Source: Oxyruncus cristatus | Taxonomy: Eukaryota; Chordata; Aves; Passeriformes; Cotingidae | DNA: 64,000 nt | Reading direction: 5' to 3' | NCBI GenBank assembly: GCA_013399855.1 | Contig: VXAY01007405.1 | Span: 412,264-476,263, forward strand | Shown: one piece after another, positions 11,351 through 22,409 of the stretch | Numbering within the stretch: the first letter of the stretch is position 1 | Layout: each line of letters begins with the position of its first letter | Notes under the pieces: model-generated | Seen by the model: the letters and a program-made list of their open reading frames with translations, nothing else | Told to the model about the DNA's origin: nothing | Databases searched by the model: none | Position numbers and translations under genes: made by a program

Positions 11351-12554
11351 CTCCTGCTTCCTTTCTCAGGCTTACACGTTTCTGTCTTTCCTTTCTCCTT
11401 CTAACCCTGTTTTCTTGCACTTCAGGCTGAGCCCTGCTCTTCACACTGGTAGTCCCAGTCCCAGCTCTCTCTCACGGAGGGCTCCGGGTGCCTCTGTGCT
11501 CCCCCTGACACCTCCCGGGGTTGCCCAGGCCTGGCAGGAGTCCGTGGGCACTATTATAATTAGATAATAGAATAATTTCATATGCAATCGAAAGTGCTGC
11601 AGGGGGAGGCAAAGAGGTGTCTGGGAAGGTGGATTGTAATTACTTGAGCTGGAATTTGGCCAGGACACAGAGGTTAGTCTTGCAAGAAGCACCGAGGGAC
11701 CTTCAATGAACACAAGTAGTTATGATCTCAGCCAGAGCCCTGATTTAAAAGATGCAGCGCTCACAGCCTGGTGCCCCCTCAGTGCCCCCGTTCAGGGCTG
11801 AGCAGAGCCACCACCAAAAGCCACAAGCAATTTTTTTTCATTGACGGAGGGGGAAAGGAAATAGAGGTGGCTGGGAATGGGTTTTATTCTGCCCCAAATC
11901 GTCCTTGACATTTTCCTCAACACTTTCCCCCCACGGAACGAAAAAAAAAGAACCAAAAAGTGATTCGGTGTAAAATGGGAGCTGAAATTCCAAGTCTAGC
12001 GGCTCAAGGATTTTATGCAAACATGAGAGACCTCAAAAATTGGGACTCTGGCACCATTTTAAGTGGGAGATGAGCTGTGTGACCCAATACAGAATCCCAG
12101 CCTAAAATTTAAGCCTCCATCAGATCCAGCAGCCCAGTAATTCCAGTTTCCAGCGGTGCAGAAGATGCTGGTGTCACGAAAAGGAGACCCTGATTTTTCC
12201 TCCCTACGAAGGCCCTTTCTTATTTCCATCTTTCCCGCTAGTCAGGAAGATATATACTCTCCAAATAATAGCAGTTTCCTTGTGCTGGAGTTATAGTGGC
12301 TTTGTGATACAATAAACAGCACCCTGTCATAAGTCCGGGGTAAAAAATGGCCTGACATTTCTTTAAAAGTAAAGAGAAACACTACTGCAGCGCTGACCTC
12401 CGGGCAAGGGCACAGATGTTTTGCATGGTGGGGGGAAACCGTGGTTCCAGGCTTTATCCACGAGGATATATTGCTTTCTTTCCACAAAGTGTTTTCCTGA
12501 GAAATTACAGTACATTAAAATCCGTCGGGTGAGCCCCCGCTTGGCCCTTTCGTG
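11351..12554. other. Unique non-coding stretch, no gene seen
   Basis: A pyrimidine-rich part lies at 11350-11470. A TAAT-rich segment at 11545-11700 has few CpG sites. An A run lies at 11941-11950. ORFs through the CR1 and SINE fragments into this region (10905-11567) are repeat-driven. Confidence 0.5.
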
Positions 12555-12690
12555 CTCCTTTTTTTGGTTTTCTTTTTTTTTTTTTTTAAATGATACAAAG
12601 CAGAATAAATGTGGCAGCCCCACCACCCCCTTTCCTTTTCACTCTAAAAAAAGAAAAAAACCAAAAAAAACCAAAAAAACCCCCAAAAAC
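12555..12690. repeat. T-rich and A-rich runs in inverted arrangement
   Basis: A T tract (about 12558-12587, with a GGTTTTC interruption) faces an A tract (about 12645-12687, with AAAAAACC interruptions) across about 58 bases. The interruptions are partly complementary, so a hairpin could form. Simple A/T slippage explains it equally well. Confidence 0.6.
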
Positions 12691-14465
12691 CTGCAGCACT
12701 CAACGGTCCAAACTGATGGAATTTTGAAGAATGAAACGGGAAGGTTTGTGATTCGGCACAGGGAGAATTGGAGAGTTGCCCCGAATGTTTGGATATTTAT
12801 CAGGACATCTGCAGGGATTGAAGGCTTGAAGAGGGGGGGAAAATCTTGCCACAGCGTTTTATTTATTGGATTTCTTGCATGTGGGAAATCAACTGGTGGG
12901 ACTCAGGGCCACCGGCCGCCGCTGGAGGGATGTTTGGGGGGGTTGTGTGCGTGGTGTAAATGGATTTACACCCCCTTATATCTGCTCAGAGAGGGCTATT
13001 TCATTTCCTGCTGATGGATCCAGTTGTGCATTTGACCCTGCACATACAGATATTGATGCATCATCAACGAGGAACTCGCTGGGGTCACCAAAAACCGTTT
13101 CCCTCGGGAGTTTCTCCTTTACTGGCCCATTCCCTGGAGGCTCCGTGCAGCTGCTCCTGTGTCAGCTTGGGCTGAGGGGAACAGAACTCCCTGGGCTCTG
13201 GGGGAAGGGGAAAACATTGCTGATTTACCAGCTGAAAACGTTCCTTGGACGCTTCCATCCCGTGGAGATCAGCGGGCCAGGAATCCAGGCCCTTCTGGCA
13301 AAGCAGGGAATGGGGGTAAGTTGAAATAGCTGCGATGATTCCCTTTGCAAACTGCCTCGTCCCAGGTATTTGGGTAACCCACAATCAACGCTGCTTTGTC
13401 TCAGTGGGGTGATCTGGAAACAGCTGCTCTGTGAACATTTGGGGGTCTCTAAAGCCAAGGACTAGACCTGAGCTCAGGAGCCCTTTTCCAAGGGGCGCAC
13501 AACGCAGCAGAAGCTGCAGGAGAAACGGTTGTGAATGAAAAGATTTTGGAGGGTTGTCCGGGTTCCCAGAGCCCACATTGCTCCAAGGAACACACTGAGC
13601 TGCAGCACAGCCAGGCCAGTTTCCAGTTCCACTTCCACACTTGGCTTCCTCGGGGTAGTTCACTGGCTCACAGCGAGTCCCTGTTTGAAGAAAGAAAAAG
13701 TCGATTTGTGTGGACAACAAGAAGCTTTTCTTCCCCAAACAGCACCCCAGGAAACGTTAGGAAGGACACAGGCAACACGATGAAGAACACAGGCAGCTCA
13801 GTGAATGTTGCATTCCTTTTTTTCCCCCACCAAGACCATCCAGCAAAGGCAAGAAAAGAACCCAATTTCAGAGGCTCCTGCTTTGGTGTTTGGTCTGTCA
13901 GGCCAGGCTTGCTCAGCCAGGTAGCAAAGGAAGGGGAATAAAGCCCAGACTGATGTTCTTGGGTGAGTGCTGACGGGATATTTGCAGGGTGAGGCTCTGA
14001 TGTGGGCCAGGGCGTCCCGTCAGAGCCACTCTGAGGCTCAGTTCTGGTTCAGCCCCAGGCGGGGACCGCCCGTGTTCCCCCCTGAGCCTGTCCCGCTGCT
14101 CATCAGAGCCACTCCTGGCGTGCTTTGCAGTCAAATAATGCAGATTTTTAGTTACCACGTGGGACTAGTAAAAGCTTTTAACCCAAAACTAATTTGTCAC
14201 AATTTAACGGTGCGATGCCCTTCCTAGCAGGGTAGAAAATGATCATCTCCCTTGCCTGGGGACAGAATATAATGGGGAAGCATTTTCCCTGCTCCTTAAA
14301 TACTGTCCACTGGATATGAATCTACTTAACTGGCACTCTGTTTAAAGGACAAATAGTGTTAAACATCAATGTGCTCGTTCTCAGAGATCTGGGGGTGTTT
14401 GATGCTTGGCTGAGGGGTACTGGGGGTGGTCTGGTCACTTCAAATGAAGATTTTTCTTTAAACCT
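12691..14465. other. Unique non-coding stretch, no gene seen
   Basis: Several overlapping ORFs of 60-197 codons lie on both strands, none with a recognisable domain. No transposon fragment recognised. 14150-14240 and 14340-14390 are AT-rich with few CpG sites. Confidence 0.5.
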
Positions 14466-14560
14466 TTTTATTTATTTATTTATCTACTTATCTATTTATC
14501 TACTTATCTATTTATCTACTTATCTATTTATCTATTTATCTATTTATTTATTTTTAATTT
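14466..14560. repeat. (TTTA/TCTA/CTTA)n tetranucleotide array
   Basis: Starts as TTTATTTATTTA, becomes alternating TCTACTTA and TCTATTTA blocks (a 16-base TATCTACTTATCTATT higher unit repeats about three times), then returns to TTTA. Almost no G on the plus strand. Confidence 0.95.
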
Positions 14561-14702
14561 TTCCCTTTAATTTTTTCCTTTATTTTAATTTTCCTTTGAT
14601 TTTTTCCTTTATTTTTTCCTTTGATTTTTTCCCATTAATTTTTTTCCTTCAATTTTTTTTCTTCGCACTTTTTTTCCCTTCGAACCTTTTTTTTTTTCTC
14701 TA
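14561..14702. repeat. T-rich polypyrimidine transition zone
   Basis: Irregular units of TTTTTTCCTTTRATT type, about 14-20 bases each, linking the tetranucleotide array to the 17-bp array. The later units (CTTCGCAC near 14661, CTTCGAACC near 14678) already resemble the 17-bp unit. That suggests the minisatellite arose from this tract. Confidence 0.75.
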
Positions 14703-14804
14703 AACGAATATTTTCTTCAAACGATTTTTTTCACTAAACGATTTTTTTCTCCAAACGATTTTTTTCTCCGAACGATTTTTTTCTTCAAACTGTTTTTTTT
14801 TTTT
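14703..14804. repeat. 17-bp minisatellite, about six units
   Basis: AAC words begin at 14703, 14720, 14737, 14754, 14771 and 14788, an exact 17-base spacing. The consensus is AACGATTTTTTTCTCCA, with the changes confined mostly to the CTYCR part. The last unit has ACTG instead of ACGA and passes into a T run. Each full unit carries a CpG, otherwise rare here. Confidence 0.95.
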
Positions 14805-15945
14805 TTCTTTAAATGTAGATTTTTCTACAGTTCCGGGGGGGGTCTCTTGTTTGATTGACTAAATACAGATGAGTCTCTCTGCTGGAATTTATATCGTGGC
14901 ATCTTCCTTATGTGTTCCTCAACCCCTATTTTTCTAATGGGTGTTCTACCATTGATTCTGTGATCATCTTCTTGTGTTGGCACAAGAGTTTGGAGGGGTT
15001 TTTTTTCTAGAAAAAAAATAGCTTGTTAATAATGGTTAACCCTGGTAGGACTCTGCACTTAGGGTATGTTATGTTTCCAGTGCCGTTGAAAGTGTCTCCG
15101 TTTGGGTTTTCACCCCTTGGCCACTGCTTGATCCATGAAATTGTGAAGCAAATCCTTGGTTTCCCGTTTGGCGCAGGTTTCATCTGCTTTCCCTTTCTTT
15201 TCCCTGCCTCAACCTTGTCTTTCCAGCTAATTAAAGGAACTTAGGTCTGACCCAGGCTGTTCTTTCACTGGGGGGAAAAAAAAAAAAAAAAAATTCCCTT
15301 TATCTTAAAAGCAAACAACAAGCAGCTGATAACACAGTGGAACGGGAGTTCAGAGCTAATCCAAAGGGAAAGATGCTGAATTTTTCTCGAGAAGGGGATT
15401 TTGGACCTTGACTCGCAGCCCTGATTTTTGGCATATTATTCTTTTATCCACGAGATGGCAACAGCCAGCCACCTACAGGGCCCTGTCACAGCACGGGCAG
15501 CAGCTGAGGTTTCTCCCCTTTATCTTGGTTACTTTATATAAAGGTGTGGAATCCAGTGACCTTTGCTGCCTTGGACTCTATAGAGGGATGTCTGAGACAT
15601 GTCCAATGTGCTGCCTTGGTTTAAATAGACACCGCCAGGCTGTTGTAGGTCTGTCATTCCAACCCCCTGGGAAAGCCACTGGCGGAACAAATTCCCTCAG
15701 AGGTGTTGTATCCCCTTTGCACCTGTGGAGTTGTTTGGGAAGGGCTGTTTGGGAGGTTGTTTCGTGTTGCTGAGGGAAAGGCTGCGTTGCCAACTCCCCA
15801 GCAGTTTGGGATGTGACCTTGGGGGGGTGTCCCGTGGCTCATCTGTCCCTCTGCCCAGCCTCAACTTCCCACCTGGAAAATTGGGATGCTCGAGGCTGGG
15901 GTTTGTGAAATACGTAGAAAAACTTGTGTGTCCGGAGATGGCAAT
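14805..15945. other. Unique non-coding stretch, no gene seen
   Basis: A run at 15276-15293. No repeat family or coding feature recognised. A 121-codon ORF at 15408-15773 and a minus-strand ORF at 15697-16107 have no domain, and the latter runs into antisense CR1. Confidence 0.5.
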
Positions 15946-16342
15946 GGAGCTGGGAAGGGGCTGGAGCAGCAGGAGAGGCTGAGGGAGCTGGGGGGGCTCA
16001 ACCTGGAGAAAAGGAGGCTCAGGGGGGCCCTTCTGGCTCTGCAACCCCCTGACAGGAGGGGGGAGCTCCCAGGGAACAAGGGACAGGAGGAGAGGGAACA
16101 GCCCCAAGCTGTGCCAGGGGAGGGGCAGGTTGGATATTGGGGAAAATTCCTTCCTGGAAAGGGTTGGTTAAGCACTGGAACTGCCCAGGGAGGTGGTGGA
16201 GTCCCCACCCCTGGAGGTGTCCAAGGAAGGCCTGGACGTGGCACTCAGTGCCCTGGGCTGCGGGACGAGGTGGGGACGGGGCACAGGGTGGAGTTGATGT
16301 TCTTGAAGGTCTTTTCCAACCTGAGTAATTCTGAGATTCTAC
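15946..16342 (+). mobile_element. CR1 LINE, 3' fragment of about 400 bp (plus)
   Basis: Starts at GGGGCTGGAGCAGCAGGAG, equivalent to the ERLRELGLLSLEKRRLRG part of ORF2. It continues through GGAGAAAAGGAGGCTCAGGG, CTGTGCCAGGGGAGGGGCAG, GGTGGTGGAGTCCCCACC and GGACGTGGCACTCAGTGCCC, and ends at TTTTCCAACCTGAGTAATTC plus TGAGATTCT. It belongs to the subfamily with the GACGTGGCACTCAGTGCC 3' UTR. It shares many changes with the copy at 19792-20158, including the shortened GGAACTGCCCAGG junction. Confidence 0.95.
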
Positions 16343-17694
16343 ATCACTGCCGTGTGAGAGAGATGGCTGAGCACGTGCTGAGGTTTCTGTTTGCTCAGAC
16401 CTTTAGAAAGCCCTGTGTGAGGGCGGTTCAAAGGCCCGGATCACCGAAAGGGGCTGCGGAGCAGCAAAATGCTTGAGACCTGTGTGTCCCTGAGAATCAA
16501 AAGCTCAAACAGTGAGAAATGTCTTTCCTTCAGCCCGTCTGGAAGGAATATCTGCACTGAGACACACAGACCTTCCAAGCTGCTTTGCCACAAGAGCCAA
16601 CAGGGTATTCCCAATTTTGCCTTCAGGTGGACTCGAGCAAAAGCTGTCTGTGCATCCTTGGCGTGGGCCTGAGCCCACCACCTCTCAACCACCCCGAGTT
16701 TACCTTTTAAAACAAAGATCTACACAAGTGCAGGCTAGAAATGGAAAATTCTGCCCGTTTCCACAAGCATTTCCAGCTGAGATCATCTCCTGACTCTTCC
16801 CCCGTTGGGTCGAGCCGAACGCTGCCACTTTAAAACCAGCAGGCTCCGGGGTGGGGAGGGGGCTGCAGAACCCTCAGCAATTAGACTGGAGGGTGCCAAG
16901 GGACACGACAGATGAATCTGCACTGAAAGATGGGCTGAATATTTAAAGTGAGTGTGCGCAGCTGGTGAGCTTGTTCTTCACCACGAGGCCCAAGCCTGCC
17001 CGCCTTCCTCGGAGAGGTCCCGCTGACAGGCAGACCGGGCTGGGCAGGGGTTGGCCCACAGCGTGGTCTAAAGCACAGAAACACTCAGACACGGGTCATC
17101 CCGACCTCAGGATGTCACTTGTTGGGCGAAATCCGGGGCGCTGCAGCACCCAGAGGCTTTGGGAGGGACCCTCAGGTCTTTTAGTTATGCCGTAACCAGA
17201 GACCACAGGCTGAGATTTTCAAAGGTAACCCCGATTATGGGGTCAAATGGGTGTTTGGGTGTTAATACCCAACTCCAGGGAAGAAGGCAGCCTTGGAATC
17301 CCAGGTCTGCCTGTGTCGGGCAGCTGATGTCAGGCACTGAGCCCCCTGAGCTGTGCTTGCAGTGCCAGACCCGGGGCAGGGGTTGCTGAGCTCGTGTAGG
17401 AGATGCCTCGTCGTGATTTTGCTGCCCTCACTGGGACGCTTCCCACCATTAACCACCGTGTGAAACCAGTCAAATCAGATTCCCATCTTGCTGGAGGCCA
17501 GTTGGGTTTCTTTACCCTGGAAGCAGTGGCAGCGCTCCTGGGCAAACGGCAGAGCCAGGTAAGTAATTCACCAGGAGGAATTATTTCACTCTCCACACCT
17601 CCAAACTCTGCCAGGAGCTTCCTTGACAAAGCTTGAGGGCTGCCTTTTCACTTGTTTGGTTTTTTAAAGAACAAATTTTGGTTCCTGGGTTATT
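16343..17694. other. Unique non-coding stretch, no gene seen
   Basis: Modest CpG content at 16975-17140. ORFs are under 100 codons and overlap on both strands. No element recognised. Confidence 0.5.
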
Positions 17695-17976
17695 GTTTAT
17701 AATCTATATGATAATGTATGTATACAATATATATTATATGTATACATTATATGTAAGAAATATTTTATATAAAATATTTTTATCTAATATACACTATATT
17801 GTATATTTATAATATATTCATCTATTTATATATTTAATATATATTTAACACAATATATTTATATTTTATACATCATATAATATATACTATAAATATAGAA
17901 TATTTATATACAAACAAGAATACTTAGATACAAATATATAAAATAAGCAATATTTACATATAAATATTACATACAA
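17695..17976. repeat. AT-rich TATA-type satellite-like tract
   Basis: About 280 bases nearly free of G and C, with TATATAT, ATATTTATA and many short palindromes. It ends exactly at a single N (17977). Such tracts can form cruciforms and are prone to sequencing drop-out, which fits the gap. Confidence 0.95.
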
Positions 17977-17977
17977 N
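17977..17977. other. Single-N assembly gap
   Basis: One unknown base at the right edge of the AT-rich tract. The real gap size is not known from the sequence. Confidence 0.95.
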
Positions 17978-18342
17978 CCTCCATGAATACCACGGGCATT
18001 ATGTCCTTTTTGTGGCTGACAAATAAATGCAGTGATTGCAGGACAACTGATGTAATATTGACTCCAAAATTCAAGTGTTCTACTTCACTATTGTGACGGA
18101 ACTGTCCCTTAGAGCTACGCACTAATTAAATTCCATTGAAGCCAGTGGATTATACACCAAAAAAATGTTTGGAATATTTTTTTCCCCGTGATTTATTTCG
18201 TATCTAATATCCAACAAGCTGACAAACAGGCACGGGAACTCCTTCAAGAAAACGTGAATATCATAAAACACATGACAAGTGAAGATCACAAAAATCGTGA
18301 GAAGCTTCGGTTACATTTTATTTCTGTTACTCCAAATCCATT
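17978..18342. other. AT-rich unique stretch, no gene seen
   Basis: No element recognised between the gap and the next CR1 fragment. Low CpG. Confidence 0.5.
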
Positions 18343-18520
18343 GGCCTTGGACACTTCCAGGGATGGGGCAGCCAGAGCTTCTCTGGGAATTCCATCCCAG
18401 CCCCTCCCCACCCGCACAGGGCAGAATTCCTTCCCAATATCCCACCTAACCCTGCCCTCCTTCAGTTTAAAACCATCCCCCTTGTCCTGCCACTCCAGGC
18501 CCTTGCAAACAGTCCCTAGG
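18343..18520 (-). mobile_element. CR1 LINE, internal 3' fragment (minus)
   Basis: Plus-strand landmarks are GGCCTTGGACACTTCCAGGG, GGAATTCCATCCCAGCCCC, TCCTTCAGTTTAAAACCATC and CTTGTCCTGCCACTCCAGGC. The 3' UTR and octamer tail that should lie to its left are missing, and the sequence there (CTGTTACTCCAAATCCATT) is unrelated. Either a later deletion removed the tail, or the left junction is a rearrangement. Confidence 0.93.
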
Positions 18521-18904
18521 AAAAGAAAAAACAAAGTAATAAAACTTTAGGAAGCACGCAGTTAAATTCCGTGCTCCTCTCTCACGTTTGCTTTTTCCTT
18601 TGTGCCTCCCGTTCTCGCCTTGAGAAACTGGGATGGTTTTTCTCTTCCCTCCCCTTTCACGTCCTTTGGGATTTGCAGGTGAGGCGCCCCGAGTTTCTCT
18701 CTGATGACCTGGACGTCCCTTTCTGAGGAGGAGGGAGCCCATGGACACCAGGCCCAAACACCCATTGCCCCGTAAAGGTGTGTTTGGATCCCGAATCCAG
18801 AGTTTCAGGCCCCCCTTGGCACCGCGTGTTGGCAGCTGGAGCCTGTGAGGGGCCTTTTGGAGTCCCGGCAAAGGTCTGGGTTGAATATTTAGCCTTGGTC
18901 TTTA
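18521..18904. other. Unique stretch, no gene seen
   Basis: Nothing recognised. GC content climbs toward the CpG-rich block on the right. Confidence 0.5.
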
Positions 18905-19355
18905 AGCGGTGGAGGTTAAGGAGGCGGTGTTTCGATGTCCAGCAGCTCAGGGAGTGTTTTATTTGCGGCAGCGCCGGGATCTGACGGCGTTTTAATCGGA
19001 ATATCTGCTGATGCTCGAGCATCGGCGCCTGAACCGGCGTTTTGGGGCGGCGAGGAGGGGAGAGCCGGGGCGCGAGGCGCCCTCCCCTCTGCAGAGCACC
19101 TCAAATACGGGGAGCAGGGCCTGCCAGCCGGGCCCAGATTCCTCCCCCCCGCCCGTGGCATTGTCTGCAGGCACAGGAGGGGGTTTGTTGGCGGCCGCCT
19201 GTGCCCAGGTAGCGCCGAGAAGTGTGAGAGCGTGGAACATATGGGCTGCAATACCACGGCGCAGGAGCCCCGTGTGCGGAGGATGCAGCGGCTCAGAAAA
19301 CAGCCCTGCTTTTGTCGGTTTAAATGCACGCCGTCGGAAGCAAAACATTTCGGAT
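18905..19355. promoter_or_regulatory. Small CpG-rich block (CpG-island-like), no gene attached
   Basis: By hand count about 36 CpG dinucleotides fall in 18961-19360, against roughly one to five per 100 bases elsewhere. The densest part is 19010-19080. GCGGCCGCC and GGGGCGGCG words occur. The block starts near 18905 and ends abruptly at the A-rich tract at 19360. Unmethylated CpG islands in birds usually mark promoters, but no exon, TATA box or conserved ORF is evident. The longest ORF through it (minus, 18916-20061) is built partly from antisense CR1. It could be an orphan island or simply a GC-rich segment. Confidence 0.4.
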
Positions 19356-19791
19356 TGAAATAATAAAAAAAAAAAAGAAACACACAAAAAAAAATGCTTC
19401 GCCCTGCGTGTCCTGAATAAATTTCTGGGCCCCCCCAACACACACGCTCCCCCCAGCTCCCAGCTCCCAGCTCGTGTTGTGTTTCTGTGACTGCGGTTAA
19501 GAACAAAAAAAAAAAGAAAAGAACCAAGGCAAGCACAGAAAAGTTTGTCAGTCTAAAAAGCGTTGCTCCAGCGCAAGAAAGCACCAGTGGGGATGGAGGC
19601 CTTGGCAAAGTGAAGTCAATGAGGGTCTGAATAGACTCCAGAGGATAAATGAAGGGTCTGGTTGTGAAGGATGATGAGCCCGTTCTGCACTGGCCGTGAC
19701 ACCAAAAAAGCACTTTGTATATATTGTAATCTACAGGATATATATAATTATATATAATATAATGTTTGCTATAGTGTAAGTCATATAAGCT
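19356..19791. other. A-rich and TATA-rich unique stretch, no gene seen
   Basis: A runs at 19366-19376, 19386-19394 and 19505-19515. A short TATA-rich tract lies at 19728-19770, ending directly before the CR1 5' end, a common insertion setting. Nothing else recognised. Confidence 0.6.
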
Positions 19792-20158
19792 GCAGCTGAA
19801 GGAGCTGGGTAGGCTCAGCCTGGAGAAAAGGAGGCTCAGGGGGGCCCTTCTGGCTCTGCAACTCCCTGGTAGGAGGGGGGAGCTCCCAGGGAACAAGGGA
19901 CAGGAGGAGATGGAACGGCCTCCAGCTGTGCCAGGGGAGGGGCAGGTTGGATATTGGGGAAAATTCCTTCCTGGAAAGGGTTGGTTAAACACTGAAACTG
20001 CCCAGGGAGGTGGTGGAGTCCCCAGCCCTGGAGGTGTCCAGGGAAGGCCTGGACGTGGCACTCAGTGCCCTGAGCTGGGGGTGACGGTGGAGATCAGTCA
20101 CAGGTTGGACTCGATGAACTTGGGGGGCTTTTCCAACCTGGATGGTTCTGTGATTCAT
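19792..20158 (+). mobile_element. CR1 LINE, 3' fragment of about 370 bp (plus)
   Basis: Same subfamily, orientation and near-same 5' truncation point as the copy at 15946-16342. It starts at GGAGCTGGGTAGGCTCAGCC and continues through CTGTGCCAGGGGAGGGGCAG, GGTGGTGGAGTCCCCAGCC and GACGTGGCACTCAGTGCCC. Its 3' end is well kept: GGTTGGACTCGATGAACTTG, TTTTCCAACCTGGATGG, TTCTGTGATTCATG. Confidence 0.95.
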
Positions 20159-22383
20159 GCAGAGGTTCTCACTCAAAATCCAGTGGTTTAGAGAATATTC
20201 CATTATGCCAGCAAGGGTTAGATCGGTGCTACCCGGGTAGCAAGAAATTTTATCGATTTAATCACAGTAATTTTTAACTCTCAGCCCTTCGAGGGGCTGA
20301 TCCTGTGTCACGGCCATCAGTGGGAGGATGTAATTCCAGTGCTCTCTGCTCTCCACGTGTTTTGCCAAACCAAACCCCAGCTATTGTCACTCCTTCGGAG
20401 GATTTGGCTTCACGTGCCTTTTGCGTTATTGTAACCGACAAGTCTAAGGCACTGTCTAATGTTAATTCTGCTCGTTGCTGCCAATTATAATCAGAGCTAG
20501 TCAAAATAAACAAATTAAACAAATAAACATGTCAAAACATCTCAGTCCTAGAGAAAATAAGCCAAGTCTGAGCTCTCCCTGTGCCACAGTGGAACTGACG
20601 AGCCGCGCGCTGGAAAATGTTCCAGCGCGTTTTTCACCTTTTTTTTTTGCTGTGGAAAGGGAAGAAAAGGTGGGTCAGGTTAGAGTTACAGCTGAGTCCT
20701 GCCCTGCTAAGGAGGCTGCAACTGAACCCAAATGAAACCCAAATGTTCCTTCGGCTCCTTCACCCACCCTAATGGTCATCTGCTGTACGTTTTAAATGGG
20801 GGTTTTTAGGGTTTGGTTTCATTTTTTTCTGTCTATTTTTTTTTCCGTTTGAGTGATTCTTTGCTGTCGGAGTGCCAAGATGCTAAATCATCGTAGGGGT
20901 TGGACAAGATGCAGGTGAAAACATCCCAGCTGTGGGTATGCACTTCAATAGAAAACATGCTGCTGCTGGGACCGTCCAAAGAGGTCAATATTATGCAATT
21001 TAAATTAGAAAGCAGCCCGAGTTTGAAAGATAAATACACGAAACATGCCTTTGCTGCATGGAGGGGACACCACAGCCTGGACTGGCTGAGAATTGGGGGT
21101 AATGGGAGGAGGGGGGCATTTTTTTTTTTTTTTTTAGTGGTATGTTAACTTCAAAAATATGTTCTGAGGTTAAAGGAAAAAGCTGTCGCTTTAGACAGGT
21201 GGTTCTTGTAAAGAGGTGATCTTTTAAAGTGCAGTCTTACAATGTCAAAGCCAAGTCTGGGCAGAGATAAAGCTATAACGCAGGTAATTGCTGGGACTCT
21301 TCTGGGCTCTGTCACAGGGCTTTAAAACCGGCTTCAAAACTTGCATTTGGAGAGAGGGACTTGCCTTTTTTTTTGTTGGTTTTTTTTTTGTTTTGTTTTG
21401 TTTTAATATGAGACACATGCAGCAAAGGCCTTTCTCAAACAGCGAGCCAGAAACGGATCCTGGAAACGCAACGCGTGGAAACCACGGCCTGGCTTCCACC
21501 CGCCTTGGGATATCCCTGCTTGCTGCGTGTCAGCAGAAGAGCAAGCAGTGGTGGGGCTGTGCCTGCATTTCTGGGGAGAAAACCACTGTCTGTTGGAAGT
21601 AACTGTGATCCCACCCGGTTATCCCAAGTTGTCCGAGGGGACGGCGGGGAGGGACGTGCCCAGCAAGCGGCCACAGAGCCTGAGGGAGCTGTTTAACCCT
21701 CCCGTCCTGGAATGAAGCTGGGAGGACACGTTTCGCTCAGCTCCAGAGGAGGAAATCCAAGCAGCTTCTCTGAGGTGCGTCGGATTTCGCAAGGAGCGGT
21801 TTGAGGAGAGTGTGAGTTCCCCACAAAAATACTGAGGACTCACCAATGCCAGGGCTCTTCCTCCTCTCCCTCCTTTCCTCCTCTTCCTGCCCCCACCAAT
21901 GTTTTTAAAGCACGGAGGGGCTGGGGAGCAAAGGAACACTGTGCCTTTGAAATGTTGTTCGCTGAAGACAGTACATAGAATCCTGGTTATTAACAGCCCC
22001 TCACAAGACAGTTATTTTTGGAGTGGCCTCTGAGGAGGCAACCTCTTGGAATCGAGCTCATTTATTCTGCGTTTCACTGTCCTGCCATTTCCTGCAGAGA
22101 GAGGGGAAAAGTGAAACCACATGTTTTGAGGAGCGAGCGTAGGAAACCCCACCGAAGACAAATGACTGCTCCTCTCCCCTGGCAATTAGTCAAGGCTGGG
22201 CTGGGTGCCAGCCCAGGTGTTCCCGACTGTGTATAAATTTGCCAAAGAACAATGAAAATAGCAGCTGATTGTGCTGACAGATTCTTCTGGTAATTTCCTG
22301 TTGTTTGGCATCTTCAGGTTACTTTCCCACAATTACAGATCCCGGGGCCTTCAAATCCACTTTTTGACTGGAGACAAAGCCAT
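20159..22383. other. Unique non-coding stretch, no gene seen
   Basis: AT-rich, CpG-poor segments at 20205-20290 and 20395-20560 look potentially constrained (TTATCGATTTAATCAC, TAACCGACAAGTCTAAGG). T runs at 20641-20648 and 21121-21135, and a T/G-rich run at 21368-21402. ORFs are short and two-stranded. Confidence 0.5.
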
Positions 22384-22409
22384 TGTGTGTGTGTGTGTGT
22401 GTGTGTGTA
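22384..22409. repeat. (TG)n microsatellite
   Basis: About 12-13 uninterrupted TG units ending in TATGAGC. Likely length-polymorphic. Confidence 0.95.

Noticed and set aside
10905..11567. 220-codon plus ORF rich in Ser and Pro
   Set aside because: It reads antisense through a CR1 copy and the SINE-like fragment, then into pyrimidine-rich DNA.
14466..14804. CRISPR-like array
   Set aside because: Units are contiguous with no unique spacers, T-rich, and the host is a vertebrate. It is a minisatellite.
18916..20061. 381-codon minus-strand ORF, the longest in the window
   Set aside because: Its N-terminal part is antisense CR1, the middle is TATA-rich sequence and the rest crosses the CpG-rich block. 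No domain is visible. Open frames are expected where stop codons are rare in GC-rich DNA.
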